From Sphingomonas kyeonggiensis (lineage in GTDB: Bacteria; Pseudomonadota; Alphaproteobacteria; Sphingomonadales; Sphingomonadaceae), in NCBI RefSeq assembly GCF_014204495.1, contig NZ_JACHLN010000001.1, positions 620,001 through 684,000 on the forward strand: a stretch of 64,000 bases of DNA, in the 5' to 3' direction. Under the pieces are notes generated by a model. The model had not been told where the DNA came from. It saw only the letters and a list, made by a program, of their open reading frames with translations, and made no database searches. The translations under genes and the position numbers were made by a program. This document shows positions 17,481-26,289 of the stretch, piece by piece (position 1 is the first letter of the stretch; every line of letters begins with the position of its first letter).

Positions 17481-17951
17481 GCTGCGGAAGCTGGTGATGC
17501 CGTTTGCGGCGACCACCAGGTGATCGAGCAGCCGCACCCCCAGCGTATCGAGCGCGCGGGCGAGCCGGTCGGTCGCCTCGCGATCGGCGCGGCTCGGGGT
17601 GGGATCGCCGCTCGGATGGTTGTGCGCCATCACCACCGCAAAGGCATGGAAGGCGATCGCATCCGCCGCGATGTCGCGGATCGGCAGGCTGAGCTGGTCG
17701 CGCCGGGCCGAGCGGGCATGGCGCATGCCCAGCACCTGCTGGGCCCGGTCGAGATAGGCGAAGGCCATCACTTCCACCCGCTCGCCCGCCAGCGGCGCGA
17801 ACAGCGCCTGCGCCGCTTCGATATCGGGCAGGCGCAGGGGCGGATTGTCGGCACCGAACAGCATCGCGACCGGCTGCCACCGCGCCGCCTCCGCCCGAAG
17901 CGCGACCGGCTCCGGAACGGACCGTGGCGGAGAGGTGTGGTTTCTCCACAA
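17466..17951 (-). CDS. RadC-like JAB-domain protein, short form
   Basis: A 161-residue protein with the JAMM metal motif HNHPSGDPTPSRAD near its C-terminal half, matching the RadC/MPN domain. The helix-hairpin-helix N-terminus of full-length RadC (about 220 residues) is absent. Its last 15 bp overlap the convergent methyltransferase 3' end. RadC-like proteins are poorly understood, and a direct repair role for RadC has been disputed. The domain call is confident, the biological role is not. Confidence 0.8.
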   Translation of the reverse strand: MWRNHTSPPRSVPEPVALRAEAARWQPVAMLFGADNPPLRLPDIEAAQALFAPLAGERVEVMAFAYLDRAQQVLGMRHARSARRDQLSLPIRDIAADAIAFHAFAVVMAHNHPSGDPTPSRADREATDRLARALDTLGVRLLDHLVVAANGITSFRSLGFL

Positions 17952-18004
17952 TGGATGTGTCTCGCCCGCTTGGCCTCGCGCGGAGGCAGGGCTAGGCTGT
18001 GCCC

Positions 18005-18799
18005 ATGCAGCAGTACCTCGATTTGATGGCCCGTGCGCTCGACACCGGCGCCGAGCAGATGGACCGCACCGGCACCGGCACGCTGAGCGTGTTCGGCCAC
18101 CAGATGCGCTTCGACCTGTCGCAGGGCTTCCCGCTGCTCACCACCAAGAAGCTGCACCTGCGCTCGATCCTGATCGAGCTGCTGTGGTTCCTGCGCGGCG
18201 ACACCAATGTGAAGTGGCTGCAGGAGCGCAAGGTCAGCATCTGGGACGAATGGGCCGACGAGAATGGCGATCTCGGCCCCGTCTACGGCAAGCAGTGGCG
18301 CGACTGGGAAGCGGCGGACGGCCGCCATATCGACCAGATCAAGGAGTTGATCGAGACGCTGAAGACCAATCCCGGCTCGCGCCGCATGGTCGTCTCGGCC
18401 TGGAACCCCGGCGAGCTCCACGCGATGGCGCTCGCGCCCTGCCACTGCCTGTTCCAGTGCCATGTCGCGAACGGCAAGCTGAGCCTCCAGCTCTACCAGC
18501 GCTCGGCCGACATCTTCCTCGGCGTGCCGTTCAACATCGCCAGCTACGCGCTGCTCACCCATCTCCTCGCCCAGCAGGCGGGGCTCGAGGTCGGCGACTT
18601 CGTGTGGACCGGCGGCGACTGCCACCTCTATTCGAATCACCTCGACCAGGCCCGCGAGCAGTTGAGCCGCACCCCCGGCCCGATCCCGCGGCTGGAGATC
18701 CTGCGCGACCCGGGCTCGATCGATGCCTATGAATATGAGGACTTCGTGATCCACGACTACGTCGCCCAGCCGCATATCAAGGCGCCGGTGGCGGTTTAG
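18005..18799 (+). CDS. thyA: Thymidylate synthase
   Basis: A 264-residue enzyme that makes dTMP from dUMP with methylene-tetrahydrofolate. The ATG at 18005 gives exactly the E. coli ThyA length and N-terminus style (MQQYLDLM). A GTG two codons upstream is less likely. The nucleophile is Cys146 ([10 protein letters not shown]), with the substrate-binding RSAD motif near [12 protein letters not shown] and the conserved LRGDTN loop. It is followed by a bipartite repeat and then folA, so the thyA-folA folate module is intact. Confidence 0.97.
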   Translation: MQQYLDLMARALDTGAEQMDRTGTGTLSVFGHQMRFDLSQGFPLLTTKKLHLRSILIELLWFLRGDTNVKWLQERKVSIWDEWADENGDLGPVYGKQWRDWEAADGRHIDQIKELIETLKTNPGSRRMVVSAWNPGELHAMALAPCHCLFQCHVANGKLSLQLYQRSADIFLGVPFNIASYALLTHLLAQQAGLEVGDFVWTGGDCHLYSNHLDQAREQLSRTPGPIPRLEILRDPGSIDAYEYEDFVIHDYVAQPHIKAPVAV

Positions 18800-18807
18800 G
18801 AGAAATC

Positions 18808-18896
18808 GTCACCCTGAACTTGTTTCAGGGTCCAACCCTCCGCTTGGGAAGCCGGCGCCCGTAGCGCGCTGGATGCTGAAACAAGTTCAGCATGAC
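18808..18896. repeat. Bipartite REP-like inverted repeat between thyA and folA
   Basis: Left arm 18808-18834 (starts GTCACCCTGAAC) and right arm 18870-18896 (ends GTTCAGCATGAC) are inverted copies of one 27-bp unit with covarying positions (CCC/GGG in one arm, TGC/GCA in the other). Each arm is a self-complementary hairpin with TTCAGGG/CCCTGAA-type ends. The spacer is 35 bp. The construction matches the GTCATCCCC elements but with a different core sequence. Confidence 0.8.
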
Positions 18897-18934
18897 GGGT
18901 TCCCATGCCGGACCGCATCTGCTTCTGTCGCCGG

Positions 18935-19411
18935 ATGCAGGTGATTTCCTTCCATCTCGCCCGTGCCGACAATGGTGTGATCGGCGTCGACAACCAGCTG
19001 CCCTGGCACCTGCCCGCCGATCTCAGGCGCTTCAAGGCGCAGACGATGGGCAAGCCGATGATCATGGGACGCAAGACCTTCGAGAGTTTTCCCGCACCCC
19101 TGCCCGGCCGCCGCCATATCGTGCTGACCCGCGATCGCGCCTGGCAGGCCGAGGGTGCCGAAGTCGTCCATTCGCCCGAGGAAGCGCTGGCGCTCGCGGG
19201 CCCCGGCGACGTCGCGGTGATCGGCGGCGCGGAGGTCTTCGCGCTGTTCGCGCCCGACCGGATCGAGCTGACCGAAGTCCATGCTTCCCCGGAAGGGGAT
19301 GCGCATGTCCCCGCTTTCGGGGTTGAATGGCGCGAAGTTGCGCGCGAGGATTTCGAGCAAGAAGCGGGGCGCCCTGCCTACAGCTTCGTGACATTGGAGC
19401 GGGCAGGATGA
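18935..19411 (+). CDS. folA: Dihydrofolate reductase
   Basis: A 158-residue enzyme regenerating tetrahydrofolate consumed by ThyA. The start at 18935 (MQVISFHLARADNGVIG) places the family N-terminus correctly; an in-frame ATG at 18905 would add 10 unusual residues and begins just after the repeat. Conserved features are LPWHLPADLRRFK (catalytic acid loop), GRKTFESFP and VIGGAEVF (NADPH-binding GG). Its stop overlaps the next start by ATGA. Confidence 0.95.
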   Translation: MQVISFHLARADNGVIGVDNQLPWHLPADLRRFKAQTMGKPMIMGRKTFESFPAPLPGRRHIVLTRDRAWQAEGAEVVHSPEEALALAGPGDVAVIGGAEVFALFAPDRIELTEVHASPEGDAHVPAFGVEWREVAREDFEQEAGRPAYSFVTLERAG

Positions 19412-20580
19412 AGAAGAAGATCCTCTGGGGCGTGCTCATCGTCCTCGTGCTGGCCGCGGTCGGCTTTTTCGGCTTCGCCCCGGGGATCGTCGAAGGCAGC
19501 ATGAACAAGGTGGTGCCGACGAAGCTTGTGCGCCCAAGCGACGCGGTGAAGAAGCTCCACGCCTCGCTGCAGATCGCCGACATGCATGCCGACACGCTGA
19601 TGTGGAACCGCAGCCTGCTCGAGCGCTCGAATACCGGCCAGGTCGACCTGCCCCGGCTGCTCGAGGGCAATGTCGCGCTCCAGGTCTTCTCCTCGGTCAC
19701 CAAGACGCCGAAGCACCAGAATTACGACGCCAATTCGGGCGACACCGACAACATCACCCTGCTGACCATCGCCCAGCTCCAGCCGCCCAAGACCTGGACC
19801 TCGCTGCTCGAGCGCTCGCTGTTCCATGCCCGCAAGCTCGATCGCGCCGCCGCCGGTTCGAACGGCAAGCTGCGGGTGATCCACAATCCGCAGGAGCTCG
19901 ACCAGCTGCTCGCCGATCGCGCGGCGGGCAGGAAGGTGGTCGGCGGCATGCTCTCGATCGAGGGGCTGCAGGACCTGGAGGGCCAGCTTGGCAATCTCGA
20001 CAAGCTCCACGCCGCAGGCTTCCGCATGGCCGGCCTCGCGCATTTCTTCGACAATGACGTCGCCGGATCGATGCACGGGATGAAGAAGGGCGGGCTCACT
20101 CCGCTCGGTCGCCAGGTGCTCGCGCGGATGGAACAGCTCGGCATGATCGTCGACATCGCCCATTCGAGCCACGAATCGGTCGCCGAGATCCTCAGGCTGG
20201 CAAAGCGCCCGGTCGTCTCCAGCCATGGCGGCGTGCAGGCGACGTGCAAGGTCAACCGCAACCTGACCGACGAGGAGATCAAGGGTGTCGCGCGCACCGG
20301 CGGCGTGGTCGGCATCGGTTACTGGGACGCGGCGGTGTGCGGTACCGAGCCGGCCAATGTCGTCCGCGCGATCCTGCACGTGCGCCAGCTCGTCGGCATC
20401 GATCATGTCGGCCTGGGCTCCGATTTCGACGGCGCGGTGACCACCGGCTGGGATTCGTCGCAGCTGATCGCGATCACCGGCGGCCTGCTCGATGCCGGCC
20501 TGTCACCCGACGAGATCCGCAAGGTGATGGGCGGCAATGTCCTGCGCGTACTCCGCGCGGGAATCGTGCCGGGGACGTGA
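19408..20580 (+). CDS. Membrane dipeptidase (peptidase M19), membrane-anchored
   Basis: A 390-residue amidohydrolase-fold metallopeptidase that hydrolyses dipeptides, often including D-residues. The ATG at 19408 overlaps the folA stop and begins a single N-terminal helix (KKKILWGVLIVLVLAAVGFF) anchoring it to the membrane. Metal ligands are visible in ADMHADT (HxD), the Glu of SIEGLQ, and His in DIAHSS and SSHGG. GLGSDFDG holds the last aspartate. A role in peptidoglycan peptide recycling is possible but not shown. Confidence 0.92.
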   Translation: MKKKILWGVLIVLVLAAVGFFGFAPGIVEGSMNKVVPTKLVRPSDAVKKLHASLQIADMHADTLMWNRSLLERSNTGQVDLPRLLEGNVALQVFSSVTKTPKHQNYDANSGDTDNITLLTIAQLQPPKTWTSLLERSLFHARKLDRAAAGSNGKLRVIHNPQELDQLLADRAAGRKVVGGMLSIEGLQDLEGQLGNLDKLHAAGFRMAGLAHFFDNDVAGSMHGMKKGGLTPLGRQVLARMEQLGMIVDIAHSSHESVAEILRLAKRPVVSSHGGVQATCKVNRNLTDEEIKGVARTGGVVGIGYWDAAVCGTEPANVVRAILHVRQLVGIDHVGLGSDFDGAVTTGWDSSQLIAITGGLLDAGLSPDEIRKVMGGNVLRVLRAGIVPGT

Positions 20581-20584
20581 AGCG

Positions 20585-21061
20585 ATGCGGCACCGCGCCA
20601 CCCGAATCCAGGCGATCCTGGCGGGCACGATCACCGGCGTGATCGCCGCCGGCGGCATCGCGATCGCCCTCCTGGCCCTCTCCGTCGGGCCATCGTCGCC
20701 GGCGATGGCCCTTTCGGCGGCACCGGCCGTGCTCGCCATCGCCACGCTGGTGGCACTCCCCACGGCGGCGCTGATGGTCTGGTGCCTGACCGAGGCCGCA
20801 CGGGCAGTGCCGCTCTTCGATTCGCTGGTCGCCTGGGTGCTGGCCGGAATCCTGTTCGCCTCGCCCACCGCCCTGCTCTTCTCCTATGGCCAGCCGGGCG
20901 CCGATCAGTTCGCGCTGGCATCGCCCTGGTCGTTCTTCCTCGCGGTCGGGGCGCTCAGCGCCTTCGCGGCCTGGCTGTGGCGCCGTGAACCGCTCCGGGA
21001 TGCGCCGGGGCTTTCGGAACCTGCCGCCCCTCCCTATAGCCCGCCTGATGGAGCGGCTTGA
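20585..21061 (+). CDS. Hypothetical inner-membrane protein
   Basis: A 158-residue protein with four hydrophobic segments (about residues 10-32, 39-63, 76-95, 104-125) and a Pro-rich C-terminal tail. It starts 4 bp after the dipeptidase stop and ends 14 bp inside ribF, so it is co-transcribed with both. No family was recognised. Confidence 0.7.
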   Translation: MRHRATRIQAILAGTITGVIAAGGIAIALLALSVGPSSPAMALSAAPAVLAIATLVALPTAALMVWCLTEAARAVPLFDSLVAWVLAGILFASPTALLFSYGQPGADQFALASPWSFFLAVGALSAFAAWLWRREPLRDAPGLSEPAAPPYSPPDGAA

Positions 21062-21971
21062 CGGCGGCTCGGCAGTCCCGCCCCGCTATCGGGGTGCGAT
21101 CGTCGCGCTCGGCAATTTCGACGGATTTCACCTGGGGCATCAGGCGGTGGTGGGCCATGCGGTAGCGCGTGCGCGTGCCGAAGGGCGGCCGGCGATCGTC
21201 GGCACCTTCGATCCGCACCCCCAGCGCTATTTCCGCCCGGACAGCCCCTGGTTCCGCCTGACCACGATGGACCAGCGCCAGCGCCTGCTCGCCGAAGCCG
21301 GTGTCGATGCCATGCTGGTCTTTCCGTTCAACGCCGAGCTGGCGGCGCTCAGCGCGCGCGGCTTTGCCGAGGAGCGGCTGGTCGACTGGATCGGTGCCGG
21401 CGGCGTCGTCACCGGCGGCGACTTCACCTTCGGCAAGGGCCGCGAGGGCGATGTGTCGACCCTCGCCGCGCTCGGCGCCGAACTCGGCTTCTCGGCCGAG
21501 ACGGTGGCGCCCGTGCAGCTCGACGGCGAGACCGTCTCGTCGAGCCGCATCCGCGACCATCTCCGCGAGGGCCGGCCGGCCGATGCCGGCCGGCTGCTCA
21601 CCCGCCCCTTCGCGATCGAGGGCATTGTCCAGCATGGCGACCAGGTCGGCCGCACGCTCGGCTTCCCGACCGCGAACCTCAGCCTCGCCAACTATCTGCG
21701 CCCCGCCTACGGTATCTATGCGGTGCGCGGACGGCTGCCCGACGGACGTGTGGTCGGCGGCGTCGCCAGCCTGGGCATCCGCCCGACCTTCGAGCCGCCG
21801 GTCGAGCTGCTCGAGCCCTATTTCTTCGATTTCTCGGGCGATCTCTACGGCCAGACCATCGAGGTCCAGCTGATCGACTATCTCCGCCCCGAAGCGAAGT
21901 TCGATTCGCTCGATGCTCTCAAGGCGCAGATCGACGCCGACGCGGCAAAGGCGCGGGAACTGCTGGGCTAG
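21048..21971 (+). CDS. ribF: Bifunctional riboflavin kinase/FAD synthetase
   Basis: A 307-residue enzyme converting riboflavin to FMN and then FAD. The nucleotidyl-transferase motif GNFDGFHLGHQ is at residues 22-32, with TFDPHP and the SSSRIRDHL loop. The C-terminal kinase domain has GRTLGFPTAN (PTAN metal/ATP motif). The ATG at 21048 is chosen because homologous sequence begins just downstream; the frame is open further upstream but overlaps the previous gene. It supplies FAD for flavoproteins such as the TetX-like enzyme here. Confidence 0.95.
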   Translation: MERLDGGSAVPPRYRGAIVALGNFDGFHLGHQAVVGHAVARARAEGRPAIVGTFDPHPQRYFRPDSPWFRLTTMDQRQRLLAEAGVDAMLVFPFNAELAALSARGFAEERLVDWIGAGGVVTGGDFTFGKGREGDVSTLAALGAELGFSAETVAPVQLDGETVSSSRIRDHLREGRPADAGRLLTRPFAIEGIVQHGDQVGRTLGFPTANLSLANYLRPAYGIYAVRGRLPDGRVVGGVASLGIRPTFEPPVELLEPYFFDFSGDLYGQTIEVQLIDYLRPEAKFDSLDALKAQIDADAAKARELLG

Positions 21972-22192
21972 CGCGAATCGCGCACTGCCAGCTGGTGCAA
22001 CCGGATCAGCCGGAAGCGCACCCGGTGCCATTTGCTGAGGTCGTCCCAGCGCGATTCGTCGGTGGCCGCGGCGATCTCCGTGTCGATCCGTGCCAGCCCC
22101 TCCGCCTCGGGGAGCAGCAGATAATGCCCGGCCAGATCGGCAATCTCGTCACCGCCTCCGGGCCCAGCGACGCTCTGGACCGGAATGTTCAT
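21968..22192 (-). CDS. Small hypothetical protein
   Basis: A 74-residue frame whose stop overlaps the ribF stop (CTAG). It is acidic then basic, with Trp, His and Tyr content typical of real proteins, and lies in the ribF-ileS gap divergent from ileS. No signal or membrane segment. It was not recognised as any family and could be a chance frame; homolog conservation would decide. Confidence 0.5.
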   Translation of the reverse strand: MNIPVQSVAGPGGGDEIADLAGHYLLLPEAEGLARIDTEIAAATDESRWDDLSKWHRVRFRLIRLHQLAVRDSR

Positions 22193-22299
22193 GCAAAGGG
22201 GACTCGCGAAGCCCGGCGGGGTTCCCCAAATTGGTGGTTAAGCGCACGCGCAACATCTGCTTTGCATGGAGCGCGGCTTCCTCTAATTCCCGCGCACTC

Positions 22300-25203
22300 A
22301 TGAGCGACGAAAAAGACTACCGCGACACCGTCTTCCTTCCGAAGACCGAGTTCCCCATGAAGGCAGGCCTCGCCCAGAAGGAGCCTGCCATCCTCGATCG
22401 CTGGGCGAAGATCGGGCTGTACGACAAGCTGCGCGCGCAGCGTGCCGGCCGCACCCGCTTCATCCTGCACGATGGCCCGCCCTATGCGAATGGCGACATT
22501 CACATGGGCCATGCGATGAACAAGGTCCTCAAGGACATCATCGTCCGCTCGCAGAGCCTGATGGGCAAGGACGCGCCCTATATCCCGGGCTGGGATTGCC
22601 ATGGCCTGCCGATCGAGTGGAAGGTCGAAGAGGCCTATCGCGCCAAGAAGCTCAACAAGGACGAAGTCGACCCCGTCGCCTTCCGCGCCGAATGCCGCGC
22701 CTATGCCGAGAAATGGGTCGGCGTGCAGCGCGAGCAGTTCGAGCGGCTGGGCGTGATGGGCGACTGGACCAACCCGTACCTCACGATGAACTATGAGAGC
22801 GAGGCGATCATCGCCGGCGAGCTGCTCAAGTTCGCCGAGAGCGGCCAGCTCTATCGCGGTGCCAAGCCGGTGATGTGGTCACCGGTCGAGAAGACCGCGC
22901 TGGCCGAGGCCGAGGTTGAGTATGAGGACATCACCTCGACGCAGATCGACGTGGCGTTCGAGATCGTCGAAGCGCCCAACGCGCCCGAGCTGGTCGGCGC
23001 GCATGCAGTGATCTGGACGACCACCCCGTGGACGATCCCGGTGAACCAGGCTTTGGCGTACGGGCCGGAGGTTGAGTATGTTACGCTTGAATTCTCACCG
23101 AAGCTGATCTCGGCAACTGCCTCCACCATTGAAGACATCAAGGCCTTTGAGCACCCTGCTCTGGCCGGGCGCTATCTAATTGCGGCGGAGCTCATCGAGT
23201 CATTCGTTCGCCGTTTTGAGACCGAAGCACGCAAGCACATTGACCTGCCTACCGGGCAAGGAGCTCTCGTGCTGGATCGCATCCTGAGTGATCCCATCAA
23301 GGGCTCGCAGCTCGCCGGCGCCATCGCCCGCCACCCCATGCACAAGCTTGGCGGCTTCTTCGCCAAGCCGCGTCCGCTGCTCGCCGGCGACTTCGTCACC
23401 ACAGACGCGGGTACGGGCCTCGTCCATATGGCGCCCGACCACGGCGAGGACGACTTCCTGCTCTGCAAGGCCAATGGCATCGATCCGGTGTTCGCGGTCG
23501 ATGCGGCAGGCATGTACCGGCCGGACTGGCTGTGGCTCGGTGGCCAGGGATCGGTGATCAACAAGAAGTTCACCGCCTCGGACGGCCCGATCTGCACCGA
23601 TCTGCGCGAAGCGGGCGCGCTGCTCGCCGCCTCGGACGACTTCACCCACAGCTATCCGCACAGCTGGCGCTCAAAGGCCAAGGTGATCTTCCGCTGCACG
23701 CCGCAGTGGTTCATCCCGATGGACCGTCCGAGCGGCGCGACCCACGACACGAGCTGGGACGACGAATCGCGCGAGGGCGCCGCATCGAACGGCGCCACGC
23801 TGCGCGGCATCGCGCTCGATGCGATCGAGAACACCCGCTGGGTGCCGGAAAAGGCGCAGAACCGCATCCGCGCGATGGTCGAGGGGCGCCCGGACTGGGT
23901 GATCAGCCGCCAGCGCGCCTGGGGCGTGCCGATCGCGCTCTATGTCCACCGCCAGACCGGCGAGTATCTCCGCGATCCGGAGGTCAACGCCCGCATCCTC
24001 AATGCCTTCGAGACCGGCGGGGCCGACGCCTGGTTCCAGGCCGATCACCAGCAGCTGCTGGGCGAGAAATATGATCTCGCGCACTATGAGGTGATCACCG
24101 ACATCCTCGACGTCTGGTTCGATTCGGGCTCGACCCACAGCTTCGTGATCGAGGCGCGCTACGGCGTGGGCACCCGTGCCGATCTCTATCTCGAGGGTTC
24201 GGACCAGCATCGCGGCTGGTTCCAGTCGTCGCTGCTCGAAAGCTCGGGCACGCGCGGCCGGGCGCCCTATGACGCGGTGCTGACGCATGGCTTCGCGCTC
24301 GACGGCAATGGCCGCAAGATGTCGAAGTCGCTCGGCAACGTCGTCGATCCGCTCAAGATCATCGACGAGAGCGGCGCGGACATCCTGCGCCTCTGGGTCG
24401 CGCAGACCGATTATTTCGAGGACGTCCGCATCGGCAAGGAAGTGCTTGCCGGCACCGGCGATGCCTATCGCAAGATCCGGAACACCTTCCGCTACCTGCT
24501 CGGCGCGCTCGACGGGTTTAGCGAGACGGAACGCCTGCCCGTGGCCGAAATGCCCGAGCTGGAGCGCTATATCCTCGCCAAACTCGCCGATTTGGACGCG
24601 GAACTGCGCAGCGCCGCTGACGGTTTCGAATTCAACCGCTACAGCCGCGCCCTGACGGATTTCATGAACGAAGACCTGTCGGCCTTCTTCTTCGATATCC
24701 GCAAGGATTGCCTCTATTGCGAGGCGGAAAGCTCGGCCAAGCGCCGTGCCTATCGCACCGTTCTCGATGTGCTGTTCCACGCGCTGGTCCGCTATGCGGC
24801 GCCGGTGCTGGCCTTCACCGCCGAGGAAGTGTGGCAGGCCCGCTTCCCGAGCGAGGACGAATCGGTGCACATGCTCGAATGGCCGGTGCTGCCGGAAGGC
24901 GCCTCGGTCGAGAGCGACTGGACCGCGATCCGCCAGCTCCGCCAGCAGGTGACCGAGGCGATCGAGCCCTATCGCCGCGAGAAGCAGGTGCGCTCGAGCC
25001 TCGAGGCCGAAGTGACCGTGCCGGTGCTGCCGGCATCGGAAGCCGATCTCGCCGAGCTGTTCATCGTCTCGAAGGTGAGCAAAGGGGACGCGGTCACGGT
25101 CGTGCCCACCCAGCGCCATAAATGCGGCCGCTGTTGGCGGCATCTCCCGGAAGTTGCGCAGGACGGCGCCTTGTGCGACCGCTGTGCCGGGGTGGTGGAA
25201 TGA
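22300..25203 (+). CDS. ileS: Isoleucyl-tRNA synthetase
   Basis: A 967-residue class I synthetase. The ATG at 22300 (MSDEKDYRDTVFLPKTEFPM) matches the family start. The HIGH-type motif GPPYANGDIHMGH spans 59-71, KMSKS is at 673-677 and the C-terminal zinc finger (CGRCW...CDRC) closes the protein, so it is a zinc-bearing bacterial-type IleRS. The CP1 editing domain includes the TTPWTIP motif and MAPDHGEDD. Codons for roughly residues 256-334 are unlike the rest (see findings). The stop overlaps lspA, an association common to Proteobacteria. Confidence 0.97.
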   Translation: MSDEKDYRDTVFLPKTEFPMKAGLAQKEPAILDRWAKIGLYDKLRAQRAGRTRFILHDGPPYANGDIHMGHAMNKVLKDIIVRSQSLMGKDAPYIPGWDCHGLPIEWKVEEAYRAKKLNKDEVDPVAFRAECRAYAEKWVGVQREQFERLGVMGDWTNPYLTMNYESEAIIAGELLKFAESGQLYRGAKPVMWSPVEKTALAEAEVEYEDITSTQIDVAFEIVEAPNAPELVGAHAVIWTTTPWTIPVNQALAYGPEVEYVTLEFSPKLISATASTIEDIKAFEHPALAGRYLIAAELIESFVRRFETEARKHIDLPTGQGALVLDRILSDPIKGSQLAGAIARHPMHKLGGFFAKPRPLLAGDFVTTDAGTGLVHMAPDHGEDDFLLCKANGIDPVFAVDAAGMYRPDWLWLGGQGSVINKKFTASDGPICTDLREAGALLAASDDFTHSYPHSWRSKAKVIFRCTPQWFIPMDRPSGATHDTSWDDESREGAASNGATLRGIALDAIENTRWVPEKAQNRIRAMVEGRPDWVISRQRAWGVPIALYVHRQTGEYLRDPEVNARILNAFETGGADAWFQADHQQLLGEKYDLAHYEVITDILDVWFDSGSTHSFVIEARYGVGTRADLYLEGSDQHRGWFQSSLLESSGTRGRAPYDAVLTHGFALDGNGRKMSKSLGNVVDPLKIIDESGADILRLWVAQTDYFEDVRIGKEVLAGTGDAYRKIRNTFRYLLGALDGFSETERLPVAEMPELERYILAKLADLDAELRSAADGFEFNRYSRALTDFMNEDLSAFFFDIRKDCLYCEAESSAKRRAYRTVLDVLFHALVRYAAPVLAFTAEEVWQARFPSEDESVHMLEWPVLPEGASVESDWTAIRQLRQQVTEAIEPYRREKQVRSSLEAEVTVPVLPASEADLAELFIVSKVSKGDAVTVVPTQRHKCGRCWRHLPEVAQDGALCDRCAGVVE
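23065..23305 (+). other. Compositionally atypical segment within ileS
   Basis: Within the editing domain, about 240 bp drop to 53-62% G+C in the 60-base rows counted, against about 72% in a row just before. It uses codons rarely seen in neighbours (TCA, CTA, ATT, GGA, CAA, CCT, AGT). The frame stays open and the encoded protein is plausible, so it looks like an in-frame recombination tract or a locally different evolutionary history. Confidence 0.6.
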
Positions 25204-25769
25204 ACGTGACTCGTGGAATCGGCTTCGCCGTGGCGGCCCTTGTTTTCGTCATCGATCAGGTGACGAAGCTGCTGGTCGTGCGCGCGCTCGGAGTCGACCT
25301 GGCGTTCGTCCAGACCCTGATCCAGCAGAAGCTCGGCCTGGACGGGCTCAACCATGTCCAGGAAGTGCTGCCGATCTTCGACCTGCGCTTCGTCGCCAAT
25401 ATCGGCGTGTCGCTCGGCCTGTTCGCCGCGAACAGCGATGCGACGCGCTGGATGCTGGTGCTGCTCACCGGCGCGATCGCCGCGGGCGTGATCTGGTGGA
25501 TGTTCCGCGAGAAGAAGCTGCCCGATGTCTGCGCGCTCGGCATGGTGCTGGGCGGTGCGCTCGGCAACATCCTCGACCGGGCCCGGCTCGGCTTCGTCGT
25601 CGATTTCGCCGACCTGCATTTCGGGACATGGCGCCCGTTTTTGGTCTTCAACGTCGCCGATGCGGCGATTACCATCGGCGTGCTGATCCTGTTGATCCGC
25701 GCGCTCCTCGTGCGCGATAAGGCCGCAGGCGAAAGCCCGGCCGCTGTGGAGAATGAAGTCAATGCGTAA
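25200..25769 (+). CDS. lspA: Lipoprotein signal peptidase (signal peptidase II)
   Basis: A 189-residue inner-membrane aspartyl protease that removes signal peptides from diacylated prolipoproteins. It has four transmembrane helices. The catalytic aspartates lie in GNILDRARLG and FNVADAAI. The ATG at 25200 overlaps the ileS TGA. Its 3' end overlaps a lipoprotein gene, so the processing enzyme and one of its likely substrates are encoded together. Confidence 0.95.
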   Translation: MNVTRGIGFAVAALVFVIDQVTKLLVVRALGVDLAFVQTLIQQKLGLDGLNHVQEVLPIFDLRFVANIGVSLGLFAANSDATRWMLVLLTGAIAAGVIWWMFREKKLPDVCALGMVLGGALGNILDRARLGFVVDFADLHFGTWRPFLVFNVADAAITIGVLILLIRALLVRDKAAGESPAAVENEVNA

Positions 25770-26175
25770 GACCGTTACCATCGTGAGCGCGATCGCGCTT
25801 GCGGCCTCGCTCTCCGCTTGCGGCAAGAAGGGTTATGACCGGGCGCGTCCCGACGAGTTCGCCGTCGCCCGCCAGGCGCCGCTGGTGATCCCGCCCGATT
25901 TCGCGCTGGTGCCGCCGCAGCCGGGCGCTCCGCGTCCGCAGGAAGGCAATCCGGCCAACCAGGCGCTCGACGCGATGTTCGGCGGCTCGGCGGCGCGCAG
26001 CCCCGGCGAGCAGGCAGTCATGGACCAGTCGGGCAGCACCGGCGCCGATGTCGGCGCGCGCTCGACCGCGGGCAGCCCGGGCACCAGCGTGGTCGACAAG
26101 GGCACCACCACCCGCGACATCGTCGCTGCGCCGGAAGGCGACGGCAAGGATGCCAAGGCCAGCACGCCGCAATAA
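25762..26175 (+). CDS. DUF3035-family lipoprotein
   Basis: A 137-residue lipoprotein. The signal ends LSACGKK with Cys as the lipidated residue. The conserved PDEFAVARQAPLVIPPDF core defines DUF3035; the remainder is Gly/Ala/Ser-rich and probably disordered. The ATG at 25762 is preferred to 25753 because GGAG at 25748-25751 is correctly spaced only for the former. Third gene of ileS-lspA-DUF3035. The family is alphaproteobacterial; the role is not established. Confidence 0.8.
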   Translation: MRKTVTIVSAIALAASLSACGKKGYDRARPDEFAVARQAPLVIPPDFALVPPQPGAPRPQEGNPANQALDAMFGGSAARSPGEQAVMDQSGSTGADVGARSTAGSPGTSVVDKGTTTRDIVAAPEGDGKDAKASTPQ

Positions 26176-26206
26176 GCGGCACTGCTCCTCAAGCGCACGA
26201 AACAAG

Positions 26207-26242
26207 AAAGGCCGGCCTGCATCCCCCTGCAGGCCGGCCTTT
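26207..26242. terminator. Bidirectional intrinsic terminator
   Basis: AAAGGCCGGCCTGCA and TGCAGGCCGGCCTTT form a 15-bp perfect stem around a 7-nt loop. The A and T runs at its ends let it serve both the ileS-lspA-DUF3035 operon and the convergent porin gene. Confidence 0.9.
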
Positions 26243-26289
26243 CCCTATGGCGGGGAGCGCGCGGGGCGCTCCCCTTCCCCCCAACCGAA

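Noticed and set aside
23065..23305. Insertion element or intein inside ileS
   Set aside because: The atypical tract keeps the frame, fits the editing-domain length, and shows no terminal repeats or splicing motifs.
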